Shown one piece after another: positions 11,901 to 24,371 of a stretch of 51,491 bases of DNA. Under the pieces are notes generated by a model. The model worked only from the letters and a program-made list of their open reading frames with translations, was not told the DNA's origin and did no database searches. The stretch comes from Caecitellus pseudoparvulus (Eukaryota; Bigyra: Bicosoecida), in the NCBI GenBank assembly GCA_965644315.1, contig CBFFRQ010000033.1:1-51491 (forward strand), given 5' to 3'. Each line of letters starts with the position of its first letter. The stretch's first letter is position 1. Position numbers and translations under genes: made by a program.

Positions 11901-14900
11901 TGGCGCGGGTGTCAGAGCCTACATACGTGAGGGGCAGGATGTCAAGGGGGTGTGCGGAGAAGTCGTCCCCAGGCGCGGGCGCAGAGCTGGACACTCCCCA
12001 CAAATACGAGACGATGCTGGCCTCACCAGCGGTGAAGCTGCCCCAAGACGCGACGAGGCTGGGCTGGGAGTGCCCGTCCTGGTCGGCCTCCAGGTCGCGT
12101 GTGGGATCCACGTCGTGGACGTACGCGGCGGCAGCGGATGGCCGCCTGGATTCGATAGGCAGGGGCTGGGCTGGTGCAGGGATGATGTTCTGCGCGCGGT
12201 CTCGGCAGCGCACCGTCAGAAACGCAATGACAGCATCAGGTAGTTGGGGAATGGTGCCGGAGACGACGAGGGAGATGGAGTTCGAGCCGTACTGCCCTGG
12301 CACAGGCGTTTCAGGGTGCAGACGAGAGAAGGGAATCATGCTCTCGGGCGCAGCATCTGTGCCCGCAGCAACTTCACAGAAGGCAAAGCCAGACTCGGCG
12401 TCGACAACGGTCACTCGTGCCCGGAAGAAGGTGCGGTTTTGCAGCGCGGCCACGGGCGTCTCATCTGCGTCAAAGTCACCAGGGTTGCCGACGATGCCAG
12501 GGACGCCGTACTGCAGCCACGGGTTGTGTCGGTCGCCGAGGATCTCTGCCGAGACGGAAGGCGCGACTGTGTCCACGTACACACCGTCGCTGATGGAGGT
12601 CGTGGACAAGCCTGCCTCGTTCTCGGCCGTGACAATGAGGTACACCATCGTGCCGGAGCGCACCGGGTCCACAGTTGTGAACGTGTGGTTCAGCACCGGA
12701 CCAAGGTCTTCAAATGCCACAATGTCGTCTACGGGTCGGCCCAAGACGCTGCCCAGCCCCACGCGGTAATTGATAAGCGGTGAGATGTCCTCCGGAAACT
12801 CTGGCCAGTGCACATGGAAGACCTTTGAGTCGTCCGTGAAGTCAATGTCACAGGTGGTCCCATCGCCTCCCAGCGCTGGCTCCAGGAAGGCACCACAGGT
12901 GGAACGCCCATCAAGGGGCTCGGCCAGGCCGGGCGGGGTGTTATCGTACGTCAGCCCATCAGATGTGCGAATGGTCGTCAAGCCTGCGGCGTTGATGGCT
13001 CGCATGTGCACAAAGTACTGTGTGCCGGCCACCAGACCCAGTGTGGGCACTGAGTGCACCCCAGTGGGTGCGACGTCCTTCCACTGCCCAAGGGGCACCC
13101 CCGTGTCGGTTGGGTCACACAGGTCTGGGTCAGAGGAAGTGGACGTGATGCAGTACTGGTACTCGAGGATGCCGCCACGAGAGCTCTCCCTGTCTTGGAA
13201 GCCGTTCCACTGCCAAGCAGGGTTGTTGGACGCCTGGAAATCCACATCTGCCGTATCATCTTGTACTGTGATGCTGTAGGAGGGCAGGTCCACTTCGCGG
13301 ACGCCCGCACGGGGCGACACGCCCACCGCATCCGGCACAGCCCGAGGCGGTGACAGGTCCACGACAAAGCCCGCAGAGCAGGACGTGAAGCGTTCGCCCT
13401 CTACGTTGCGAGCCTCCACCACCCACTTGTATCGCGCGCCCTGAGTGAGGGCTGCAACAGGTGGCAGCGTGTACTCCACTGCACCTGCCTGGCCCATGCT
13501 CAAAAAGCCGGCAGCAGCAACGTGCTTTGCATATGGCGTCCGTGCCCGCTTCATGACGAGGGGCGCGTAGTCCTGCAGCCACAGGCTGCGTGGGTTGGCG
13601 TGCGTTGGCAACATGCCTTCGGCGGGAGACGTGCTGCCTGGGGTCAGGACCGACTCACAGGCATAGGAGGGGACACCTGACGCCCCAGCGGGCCACGTGA
13701 CGGCGACGAAGTGCCCCGCAGGGCACCGCATGGGGGGCTTCGTGCAAATAACTGGCTTGTGCAGGGCGCAGGCGCGGGGGTGCAGGCGGGGAGTAGCAGT
13801 TCCCCCCTCCACTGCCGCACAGTCCCCGCCCGCGGCCAGATCAACGTCCGCCGCCCACGGCCACAGCCCCGTTGCAGTGACATCCTTGCCAAGCGTGCGG
13901 GGGGTGTAGGTGGACCGCCAGGTGCCGTTATGGCGTAGGTCAGACAGGCCCGTCCAGCAGGACCCCGAGCACAGCGGCGCGACAGCTTTGAGCACAGAGT
14001 ACGTCGGGCTGCTGAGCGCCACGCCCTCGTCGCTTGCACACACGCCATCGGCGGCCGACCCAGCAGAAGCCCCTGCTGAAGCAAAGGCACAGGCAAACTC
14101 GCCAGCTGACAGCTGCACCAGCACGTGCCCTGTGGCGCACGTGAACACGGGCGCCTCGCACACGGCTCGGGCGGAAGCTGTGCTGCCGGAGCCTGGGGCA
14201 GACACCTCTGCCGTGGAAGCCTGCACTTGGATGCGAGCAGCGTCCGCCCGACCTGCTGCCGAGACGCCAAATGGCGCCAAGCTGAAAGGCAGGGCCCAGT
14301 CACCAGCCGCAGCTCCATCCACGCCCATGGCCCCCTGTGCGAACTGCTGTGCATACTGGTGAGCGCCCATGCCCCACCAGAACTTGATGCCGGCGGGGTC
14401 ACCTGCGCTGTGCTGTGCGCCGATCCAGCACTGGCCTGTGCTGCACGTGCTGGCGACTGCGGCCATGTCATCACTGCCAAAGGCTGCAGCGGGCACGCCG
14501 CCGAGGGCCATGCACGTCGCGTCCACAGAGGCAAGGTCGGTCATGCCGCTGCGCCGCAGGCAGCGCGCAGGGGCACCTGGGGTGACGTACACGGAATACC
14601 CCGGCGGGCACGATGCCACTGCCTGCTCACACAGGTACGGCAGCTCCGTCAAGTCGGGCTCCAGGCGGACCTGGGCCGTCATGGTGGCGGTGTCCTGGTC
14701 CACTGCAACAGTGGACAGAAACAACTTGGTGCCAGGAGCAGCGCCGGACAAGTCAGTGGGGTTGTTCAGGGGCAAGCCCGAAACAACACTTGACGAAGTG
14801 TGGGGGTGGGGCAAGGGGAAGGAGGTGGACCACAAGCTGGGCGCCTGGACGGACATGCCCAGCCAGCAGCGCATGCCCTTGTCAAAGCATGCGTACTGCA

Positions 14901-17900
14901 GGGCACGGAGCTTGACAGCGTCGTAGATGCCGAGGGACGCCAGGCTGGCACCCTCCGCGGCACAGGAGGCTTCCGCCGCCTCCCACGTCGCTGCTGTCTC
15001 CACGAACTTCACACAGGACGATAGTGCGCCGTCTGTGCCACGCGCCAGGGTGTACCCTGCAGGGCACTTGAGCAGCGTGCCGGCTGTGTCGCCTTGCAGG
15101 GCAGAGCCCAAGCACGTGTCCTCGTCTGTGGAGGAGCGCAGCACCTGCAGGCCCACCCGCACATCCAGGCTGTCACACGTGACGTCAAAGTCAGACATGG
15201 ACACCTTCAAGCCGGTGTGGGAGTTGGCTGCCTCAGACAGCAGGTCCCCCGCAGTGAAGGCCCCGAACGGCGTGATGTCCGTCTCCGTCTGCAGCGGAGT
15301 CACCTGCCCAGGGGTCATGGCCGGCAGCAACAATGGCTGCGCGTCAGAATACCCAGGGCATGTCGCTCGTGTGCCGTCGCACGTCGGCGCCAAGCGGCAC
15401 TCCGACTCCCGCCCAGCATTACAGGGCTGGTTGTCGGCTGGCATGTATCTGGTGTCGAAGCACCCGCCGTCGCCGTTGCAGCTGTTGTCAATGTGGCAGT
15501 CCCCAGTCTCACACGAGTAAGGTGTGCCGGTGCAAATGCCTGCAATGCACGTGTCGTCAAAGGTGCACATTTCGCCGTCGTCGCAGCCCAGGCCGTTGGG
15601 GCGTGTAGACCACGCTGTGGCATCCTTCAGCACGTCACAGTACTGGCAGCCAGGCTGGTCGGGGCTCACCTCGTTGTGAGCGTACACAACGCCGTCAATG
15701 AGACAGCCGCACGACTTGCTGCCGCCACCCAGGTCCTTCACGCCACCCAAGAAGCCTGGCGCCAAGTCACAGCCGCCTTCTCCGTCGCACACCTCGCAGT
15801 TTTGCGCGTCATCGCCAGTCCACTCGTACGCCAGGCATGTCGTGTACAGGGTGCCTTGGCACAGCCCCGCGCCGGTGCAGGTATCGTTGAAGGTGCAGGA
15901 CAGCTCATCATCACAGATCTTGTCCTCCTCCAGGCTCCACGTCTCAAACCCGCCGTCATCCCGCGGGTCACAGCGGTAGCACTGAGAGTGCACGTCCACG
16001 TCACTCTCGCGCGGCTTTCCGGCCAAGAAGGGGATGCACTCGTCCACCCCCAGCGCGTTGCGAATGTAGCAGCTGTCCACGAGGGGGCAGTGCGTGCAAC
16101 GGAAGCGCAAGTAGGCGTGTCCTGGCTCGCCAGGGGCGCCGGCCATGGTCTCAGGGTGGGCTGTCACGCCACCTGCCCCCACACTGCCCAAGGTCAGTGT
16201 TGGGTGCCCTGTGCCGCTGATAAGGAGTGATGGCAGGTAGTCGTTGCTGCCGCCACCTGCGCCGGAGACGGCTGTTCCAGGCGCAGTGGCGCCACTCCCC
16301 CCGCCCAGCAGACCCTGCCCTCCGGACGGCGCGTACTCTGCGCAAGTGCCACCATTGCAGATGTCGCCGTCAGCACCACCTCCCAGCACACGGTCGCCCA
16401 GCGCACCCTGCGTGACATGGTTAGGGTCGGCAGGGTCGCCGACGCCACCTTCGCCCGCCTCGATGAAAGTGCCGCCACCACCCCCTGTCGTGGACCCCGC
16501 AGCTTCGCCGCCGGCCCCGCGAGCCTGCAGACCACCGCCACCGGCACCGCCACTGCCGCAAGTGCTGGCGCCATAACCACCGCCGCCACCCCCACCCACG
16601 ACGATCAACTCATCGTACAGGGAGGGGTAGAAGAGGGCAGTGCGCTGTCCACCGCCTCGGTTGGGCAGCTGCGTGCCGCCTGGTGCGAGGGGGTACCCCA
16701 GGCCAAAGCCGTTGGTGCCGTTGGCCAGAGCATCTGTGGCAGACATGCCAGGGCCCAGCGTGAGGGCGGGGGAGGACAGAGGGTCTGTGCTGGGGGCAAA
16801 CTTGCTCCCCACATCGCCTACAGACACCACCAGGTCCCGACCAGGCACCATCTGCACCCGGGCCGCAAAGTAGCCCCCGCTGCCTCCCAGGCAAGGCACG
16901 CTGCCAGTGGGGTCCAGGCCAAGTTGCCTGCGCCCAGGCGAGCCTCCAGCACCGTACAGCGCCACATCTGCGGCAATGGCTCCGGGCGGCACCTTGAGAA
17001 TGTGCACACCCGTGCCCATGATGGGCAGGGAGGGCAGCAACTCACACCGCGGCGGCGCAGGGGAGAGCTGCTGGATGGCGACGTGGCCTCGCAGGAAGCC
17101 AGGGCGACCTGCCGTGGCGCCGATCCACTTGTTCAGGGGGTCGCCTGGGGCCGTGACACTGCCGCCGACCAGGCGCCCGAATGACACACGGGCCGCCTGC
17201 AAGTAGCTGGAGCCGCCACCGCCGCCGCTGACGGCGCCAGCCAAGACCCCTGACGCAGCCCCCGCACCGCCACCGTAGTACCCGCCACCTCCGCCGCCGC
17301 CGTGGCCCACTGCCACGAACTCGGAGCAGGCAGACACGCCAGCGCGGTTGCGGGCTCCAGCCAGGCCCCACGTACAGGCGTCAGCGGAGGTGGCGCCGGA
17401 GCTCCGCACGACACCGCCAGCACCATGTCCTGCTTCCAGCAGGGTTGTCTGCAGGTGCGAGTTGAGGTTGGTGCCACCAAGCCCGCCGTAGGCAGTGGCA
17501 AAATCCGAGCCTGAGGAGGTGAAGGTGGACACGGTGCCCTCCCCCGCATCATGGGAGCCGCCGGGGCCGCCATGGCTCATACCGCCGCCGCCGCCACCAC
17601 CCGCTACGATGAGCTCCTGGAGGGAATCCACTGCCGCGTCTGCGGGGAGCACTGTGCTGCGCACTGACAAGACGGCAGATCGGTCTCCACCCTGCCCACC
17701 TCCCTGGTGGTCCTTGCCTGCGCCGGAGTCCAGCGCCACACGGGAGGCAGCTGAGGCCCACGCTGGGTCCACCGCCTCCCAGCCCATGCGCGCGCCACCC
17801 ACCGTGACGACCACCGAGTCCCCCGCAGAGATCGCCAGGAACCCTGAAGCGCTGGCACCGCCGCCACCTTTGCCGGGCAGTGGGCGGACAGAGCCTCCAC

Positions 17901-20846
17901 CGGCGCCCCACGTGCTGAGGCGCAGGCGCCCAACCCCTGCGGGAGCTGTGTACACGCACATCTGGCCAGGCTGGTGCAAGTGCACGGTGCTGCCCACCAC
18001 GCTGCCGGGTGTGTTGGCCCCCGTCGTGTCACATGGGGGAATGTACTCACAGACGTATCTGCGAGCAGTGCTGGGGGACGGGTCCACGTGCAGCTGGCCA
18101 TAGCTGCTGCTGAGGTACGCTCGCGACCCAGTGGAGAAGCCGGCAGCTGGGTGGCAGTCACCACACTCAACTTGAGACATGTCCCACAGGGTGCCCTTCG
18201 CATAACGTGCCGTGTCCAGCTTGCCAAGGGCAGTGTGCGCCCACAGGGACCCGGCCGGGTCGCTGTTGTCCAGCCACCGCCAGGTGGAGCCGCCCTCAGA
18301 AGCCTTGGCGCCCACCCAAGCTCCGGAGGTGGTGGAGTGGCTGCCGTCGTGCAGAGAATCCGCGCCCAGTGCTTCGTGCACGACGGCCAACTCCAAGGCA
18401 TCGTGCACGGTCCAGAGTTGCGCGTGGGCGTGCTTGGCCTTGCAGTTGGAGGCCGCGACAGCGAAGGTCGCGGGAGTCTGCTCCACGATCAAGCAGGTGC
18501 CGGTGGTGGGGGAACGGAGCCACCCGGCGGGGCAGGTGCTGCCCACCTCACACGCGACGTACTTCTTGGAGGTGCTGCACAGCTCGGCCGCCAGCTCGGT
18601 GTCGGATGGTGTGGAGGACGGGGAGAGACAGAATTCCCCTGGGGTGGCGCCGAACGTCACGCCTGCGATGGCGCCGTCGTCCAGGCTGCCGAAGTTGAGC
18701 GTGCCTGCGTCCAGGCCAGTGGCCGAAGCAGAGGACCCAGTGCCAGGCCGCCACATAATGCTGTGCACGGTTTGCGGCTCCACGTGGCCGCCTGTCCACA
18801 CGCCGTCTCCGCGGGCAAGGACCGCTGCTACGTGGGAGTTCCACCACTGGATACTGCGGGAAGTCCAGAGACGAGCAGGGGACGCCACGCGAGGGCTGTC
18901 GGCTGGGGCAGCGGCAGCGCAGATGTCTGACGCATCCGCTGCGCCAGATCCAGATGGCACCTCAACCAGCTTGATGCACTGCCCGGTGGTGGGGTCCACA
19001 GTGTCGCCGTCAGGGCACAGCGGCGGCGGCGCCACACACACGAAGCCGCCCTCAGAGAACAGCCCAGTTGTGTTGCACGGCGCCGGCTCCAGCCGCCCAA
19101 TGTAGAAGGAGCTGCACTTCCCAGTGCTGCCGTCAGGCACCCCTCCCCTCCACAGGTTCCCCGGCACCGGCTTGCCGTCCCCCCACACCCACTGGCCATT
19201 CTCCATGTGCGCGCCAACCGCAACACGCTGCCCATAGCGTGGGCGGCCAGTGTTGAACTCTTGCAAGAGCACGTGGCGCAGCCAGTCCCAAGGCTGGTCA
19301 CCATGGTCGACAGGTGCTGCAGGGGGGTAGGCCAGGTGTCCGCCCTCAGCGGCACACTGTGCCTCCAGAGTGTCCCACGACACCTCCGAGGCCGTGCCCG
19401 GCACGACGTCCAGGTGAATACCGCAAGATGTGGCGGTGGGGTTGGATATCCACTTTGCAGGGCACCCGATGGGCCGCACAGCACACACAGGGAGGGCGGT
19501 CGTCTCGTCGGCACAGTCAGTGGCATGCAAGCCTCCGCTCACGCCCAGCGACACACAGTTCAGGCCGATATCGGGCGGCGTGCTCCAGCTACCGGAGGGC
19601 GGCGCGGCGATGATGTCGTTGGCCGGGGCATTGTCCCCCGTGCCGTACCACATGTGCCCGCGGACGGAGGGGAAGCCGACGCCGGCGCCCATCCAAGCCC
19701 GCTGCATGTCAGGTGCGGCAAAGTGCGTCGTAAGCTGCCCCTGGAACCACGCCAGCTCGGCGGCGGAAGAGGGGACAAAGAGGGACGAGCCAGGGAATGC
19801 ATCGGCACAGTGAGCCAGAGCGTCCGGCTGGGACATGAACGCTGCGCCCCAGCCAAAGTGCACACAGGCGCCGGAGAAAGGCGACGAAGCCTGGAAACCT
19901 GGCGGGCAGTGTGCGACAGTCATCCGGTCCAGGCGAAGCTCCTCCCCTGGTGCAGGGGTGGCAGTGGGAGTGGCTTGGAGCCTTCGGGCCTGCTGCTGCT
20001 GCTGCAAGGGTTGCGTCAGGGACTCTGCAGGTGCTGGCGTGGCGGAGCCTGCTTTGGACGCGTCAGGCTGTGGCTGCAACGACGGCGATGCCTGCGCTGA
20101 CAGCTGAGCCGGCAGCGGCGCATGTGATGGCAGGGGCGAGGGGCTGGCTACAATAGGGGCATTGTAAGCCGGGGCGCTGGGGCCTGCAACCTGCAAGGCG
20201 TCTTCGCACCAGGTTTTCGGCTGCACACACACTGTGCGTGCCTGCGAAGAGCAGGGCTGACTTTTCACAGACCCCCTCGCGTGCAGGACAGCGCATGTGC
20301 CAGCCGGCACGGTGCTCAGACCCTTGAAGAATGCCATGGCCAGCTTGGGGTCCCTGACTGCCCCCTCGAAGCCGCCGGGCCAAGTCCAGGCGCCGGGCTT
20401 GTCGGGGGTGCCCTCGCGTTTCGCCAACCACAGCGGGAACTTGGAATGTGGCACCATGCTCTGCAGGCGCAGGCCGGAGCGCATGTCCACTGGCACTGTG
20501 CCATCAGGGCATGTTGCAGTACCGAATGCGCTTGCTGGCTCTGGCACGACGAGGCAGCTGGGCAGCTGGGCCGGCGATCTGTTGGGAGCGGAGCGTGCCT
20601 TCGTCGTGATGGTCGGCAAGTTGCGGGGGGAACGGCGGGAAGCTCGCACGCCGTCACTTACACAAACTTCTTGTCCACGTGGTTAGTATCCATCATTGCT
20701 GCGGGAGGGGGTGGGAGGACGCGGAGGGTGCCTGCACAGTGATGGCTTGCCGCTGCAGCAGTGCACGAACTGGAGCCGCCGCCGACATGTTGGCTGCTGG
20801 CTGCCGTGCCGACGGCAGCCAGGCCAAGCAGTGCCAGCCAAAGCAT
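5734..20846 (-). CDS. Giant secreted or cell-surface multidomain protein (C-type-lectin-like, glycine-rich, Cys-rich and Fn3-like repeats)
   Basis: Exon 1 (20846-20662) starts with a clear signal peptide, MLWLALLGLAAVGTAASS. A GTAAGT donor and an AACAG acceptor give an 83-nt intron (20579-20661) that keeps phase into a 14.8-kb exon, about 5,009 aa in the main frame. Approximate order (residues of the large exon): C-type-lectin-like modules 250-880 (repeated CPxGW/F starts, WVGAK, WRWLDN); two glycine-rich modules 915-1500 with GGGGGGG runs, like those of ALK/LTK-type receptors; a Cys-rich block 1520-1765 (CTFNDTC, CTFDDTC); more lectin-like modules 1860-2310; about ten Fn3-like repeats 2390-3650, each ending in a form of AGLTT..SDG...D.TPP; a short EGF/GCC2-like Cys block 3675-3770; then further Fn3-like modules. 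I infer adhesion or a cell-coat role. No C-terminal membrane segment is seen because the 3' end is disrupted. Confidence 0.75.
20579..20661 (-). other. Predicted intron 1 of the giant gene
   Basis: The minus-strand donor GTAAGT at 20661 is a perfect consensus, and the acceptor CTCCCAACAG ends at 20579. Splicing joins phase 2 to a single base and links the signal-peptide exon to the long open frame, which otherwise lacks an ATG start (it opens with GTG at 20649). The length of 83 nt matches other introns in the window. Confidence 0.6.
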
Positions 20847-21086
20847 GCTTTGGTGGCTATGCAAGTCTACGTGACTCAGGAGCAGTGCTCTCCTGGGTCT
20901 CGGACGTGTAGGAGCAATCCTTGGTGTGGTGTGGAAATTGACACGATGCTATTACTGGCTCGGCGCCGTGCTCGAGGGAGGGGGCGAGTCTGGGCACAGA
21001 GCTGGCTCTGCGCCAGCGCCATGTGCACGTGATCTACGCCGTGAATTCCGTTGCTGTGGACCCTAGCCTCGCACGCCACCCCCGCT

Positions 21087-22217
21087 TCATTCGCTTGCAG
21101 CAGCTGCCGCTGGCGCCGCTGCGCCGTCAGGCGTGATGTCTGACACTTGCTCCCATCCCCCGGCCAACGTCTCCTTCCACAGCGTGGCGGAGTTGTCCCC
21201 GCAAGACACTGCCAGAAGGTTCCCGGTAGTGCTCCAAGACACCCGCCAGGCAGGCGCAGAGAAGGCAGGCAGCTCTTGCTTCACCCACTCGCCGCCCGAT
21301 GCGGCCTGGCGCCAGATGACCACGACGCCATTCTCCCACGCCGTGGCCATCACGTTCACCGGCATGCCAGAGCTGGGTGCCCAGGCAACATCCCGGGCAC
21401 TTGCGCTGTACCCCTTCAACAGGCCGTTGTCGTCCAGCTCCCAGGCGCCGTCGCTGCCAACGCGCTTGAACACGCGCACGTTACCATCGACACCAGCGGT
21501 GGCCAAGCGCGCCACGACTTGGTCCCCTGCTTGGCACCCCACATGGTGGTAAGGTGCCCAGGACACGGAGTTCACGCCTGCTGAGCAATCTTGGATGATG
21601 GCGGTTTCCCACGACGCGTCATCCTTGTGTGTCATGACGCTGACGCTGCCGTCTGCAGAAGCCGCCGCGAGGGAGGCCCCCAACTCATGTGGTGCCCATG
21701 CGATGCCATTCACACTGGACTTGTGCCCTTCGTACGTGTGCACGACGCTCCACGTGTTGCCGGCCGTCTCCTTGTGCACCAGCACCCGCCTGTCGTAGCT
21801 GCAGGATGCCAGCAGGCTGCCGAACTTGGGGTGGGCCCAGGTCACTTCCCACACAGGCCCCTCATGCCTGAGTAGGGGTGGTAGGGTGGAACGTCACGGT
21901 GTGCCACTGAAGCAGGCGCTGGCAGTGCGGGGCAGGTGAAACGCTGGTGGCACGCTGGCCGCCCTCTGGCTCCGCCTACGCACCCTTTCAGCTCCGCAAT
22001 GTAGCTGTACTCGTCACCTGATACATCATACACCTTAATGCTCCTGTCAGATGAGCATGTTGCCAGACGCTTGCCGTAGTAGTCGAACTGTGCGTCGTGC
22101 TGTGCAGGGAGCGGGAACGGCTGGTGCTGCGCTGGCCGAGCTTGGGCTGGCTCGCCGCCCGCGCCGTACCACTGTGTCTGCGTGCTGGGTGTCGATGATG
22201 TGTACAGGCTCAGCCAT
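21087..22217 (-). CDS. SEC13: SEC13, WD40 subunit of COPII coat and nuclear pore
   Basis: Three exons (22217-22170, 22099-21984, 21867-21087) give 314 aa; human SEC13 has 322. Introns are 70 and 116 nt with GT-AG ends, and phases fit. The N-terminus MAEPVHIIDTQHADTV leads into QFDYYGKRLATCSSDRSIK, then HEGPVWEVTWAHPKFG, LASCSYDRRV, SSVNGIAWAPHELG and VRDVAWAPS-like blades, the classic SEC13 signature. WD40 repeats run over the whole length. SEC13 pairs with Sec31 in the outer COPII cage for ER export, and in eukaryotes generally also with a Nup145/Nup96 partner in the pore. The C-terminal tail is a short Ala-rich stretch. Its start lies 279 bp from the stop of the next minus-strand gene. Confidence 0.93.
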
Positions 22218-22496
22218 GGCGGCCTGTTGGATCTCGCAGCGCTGGTTGCGAAGCCAGGAGTAGCAGGCGCAGTGCGCGTGGGTGTGGCGTGGGTTCGGTT
22301 TGTGTGTTTTGACTGGGGGCACAGCTGCAGGCGCGGCGTCTGCCCAGCGCCCCTCTCGCCCACACTTGGGCCCAAGACTTCACGTTTGGAGGCAGTGGTG
22401 TAGACTTCAGGCACAAGCCGTATCGGCTGCATTTGGACACTCACGCGCGGTGCAACACGCCACAGAAATCACACGGCCGGATGAGGGCGCCACACC

Positions 22497-24025
22497 CTAC
22501 AGAACGGCGCTGGCGCCGCCCGGAACGGGGGGCGGCACGATACTGGCCCCTTGCCCACTGCCCGCGCCCTGCTGCACGATGGAGGCGGCGATGGGGGGGT
22601 GGCTCGCTTCCTCCTCCCGCTCCACGTGCCCCCCTCCCCCCATGCCGCCCGGGTGGTGGTGCTGCTGCTGCGGGGGGAAGTGCCCAGGATGCTGCTGATG
22701 GGGGGGGAAGTGCCCAGGATGCTGCTGATGGGGGGGGAAGTGCCCAGGGTGCTGCTGAGGAGGAAACTGCCCAGGGTGCTGCTGGTGCTGCTGAGGTGGG
22801 AAATGCCCGGGGTGCTGCTGGGGGGGGAAGTGCCCAGGGTGCTGCTGCTGGTGATGCTGGTGGGGGGGAAAGTGCCCAGGCGGCCCTTGCGCCATGCCCC
22901 CTCCGTCAGCAGGAGGCACGATGTGGATGGGGGCATGGCGTGGCTGCTGCGACCGCCCCATCAAGCCTAGCTGATTGATGAAGCGGTACTGGTCAGGCAC
23001 CTCCATCAGCGCATCCAGAGCGAATTGTGCCTCAGCAGCTGGGGGGCAGTACTCCAGTGAGCCCCCCCGCTTTGCAAGGGAGTCACTGACCACGACGCTT
23101 TGCCAGTTGTCGAATCTGCGGTGGGGGATGGCGTCGTCGAAGTGGTCCATGAGGTCCCACGGGCCGTCACCCACGCCCACCAGGACGATGGAGAGGGGGA
23201 AGTGGGATGCCTCTACAATGGCGTTGGCGGTGTCCTGCTCCAGGGAGGACAGCTGGCCGTCGGCGGTGGACGAGGGCCGTGTCACCTGGCCGTCGGCGAT
23301 GATGACCAGGATGTGGTACTGGCCGCCTGACTGGCTCACGATTTCAATCGCTTTGCGGATGATGGGGGCGAAGGTGGTGGGGCCGGCCAACCGCACGTGC
23401 GGAGCCAGGGACATGTACCGTTGCATGACGTGCTCGAAGCCATGGCAAGGGGCCTCCCCGGGGTTGAAGGAGAAGAGCTTGTCAGCCCCCGTGTCGGCTG
23501 AGCCGAAGCCGTACACGGGGATGAGCGCGTCGTCGTCGAACCCTTCAAGCGTCCTTCTGCGACAGGCGAGGACAGGCAGCCGTGCTTGCGCTGGTGCCGA
23601 GAGGCGCACGCCCTGTTGTGCAGTGCGCACCCAATGATGCTGATGACCGATGAGTAGGGGTTGGTGCTGATTGACGTGTCGTGCAAGCTGCGCCCTCCAA
23701 AGGTCCGCTTGCCTGTCCACTCCTGTGCGCAGAAAGGCACGCAAGTTGGTGCAACGCCCGCTGTTGTCAGAGAGTGCCCGCGGCGCCTCACATTGGACTT
23801 CGTGAAGTCAATGCCGATGATGAGGTTGGAGCTCTCCAAGCCAGTGCTGCGCAGGGCAGTTTGCAGCTGGTCCAGGGACGAGAACCTGTGGATGCGAGGA
23901 GCATGTGAGGTGGACCTGGCAATTTCCGCCGCTGCGGCAGCGAGGCCGCACTGGTCAGGGATGTGCTTCAGCAGACTGGGGGGCTGCCGAGGAGGTACTG
24001 CTGGAGTACTTGAAGAACAACCCAT
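22497..24025 (-). CDS. Copine/RGLG-family VWA-domain protein with N-terminal lipidation motif and HPGHFPP repeats
   Basis: Exons 24025-23792, 23722-23631 and 23556-22497 (introns 69 and 74 nt) give 461 aa. The start MGCSSS fits N-myristoylation at Gly2 plus palmitoylation at Cys3. The VWA (copine) domain spans about residues 60-330. It has the MIDAS string GIDFTKSN, then WTGKRTFGGRSLHD, NPYSSVISIIGRTLEGFD, IPVYGFGSADT, a second metal-site loop AGPTTFAPII and IIADGQVT. This is the pattern of plant RGLG ubiquitin ligases and copines. Unlike RGLG proteins, no RING finger follows. The last 140 residues are a low-complexity tail with about nine HPGHFPPQ/H repeats. A role at the plasma membrane is inferred. 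A palmitoyltransferase-family gene lies just upstream on the same strand. Confidence 0.85.
22640..22880 (-). repeat. Tandem HPGHFPPQ-coding repeats
   Basis: Short imperfect tandem units on the minus strand encode PGHFPP plus one to several Q/H residues, about nine times, in the C-terminal tail of the copine-like gene. On the plus strand they read as repeated gtgcccaggatgctgctg-type units. Copy number is likely to vary. Confidence 0.75.
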
Positions 24026-24371
24026 GGTGCTGGGAAGGGCGCCACTCGTGGAGAATTCGTGCTCTCAGAGGGCTGTGGCCTGGCAACGTCACTGGCAGCA
24101 CCTGGGTGTGCTTGTTGTGCGCAGAAAAGGGGCAGCGGATCGCGGCTAGGCGTTATTACGACAACAAACAAGAGCGCCGGACATGTACATTGGACAAGGC
24201 ATGATTTGCAGTCTGTAGTTTGCTGCGCTGCCTCCACTGCGTGCGCAAGGCCAAAAATAGCCGAGTGAGGCTGAGGCAACAGGCCCACGGCGCAGGTTTT
24301 CCAATGAGGCGGAGGCAGGTCGATATGACATGAAGACTGGCTGTGCGCCGGCTGGGGTGCTGGGAGGCAAG
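24026..24371. promoter_or_regulatory. Intergenic region upstream of the copine-like gene
   Basis: 346 bp between the ATG of the copine-like gene and the stop of the DHHC-1 gene, both on the minus strand. It must contain the DHHC-1 3' end and the copine-like promoter. I recognise no specific element or RNA gene. Confidence 0.3.

Noticed and set aside
20680-20692. TACTAAC string near the start of the giant gene as a branch point for an intron ending at gacaag
   Set aside because: The GTAAGT donor just downstream with the AACAG acceptor gives a phase-consistent model in which TACTAAC is coding; the alternative creates a stop for the best upstream donor.
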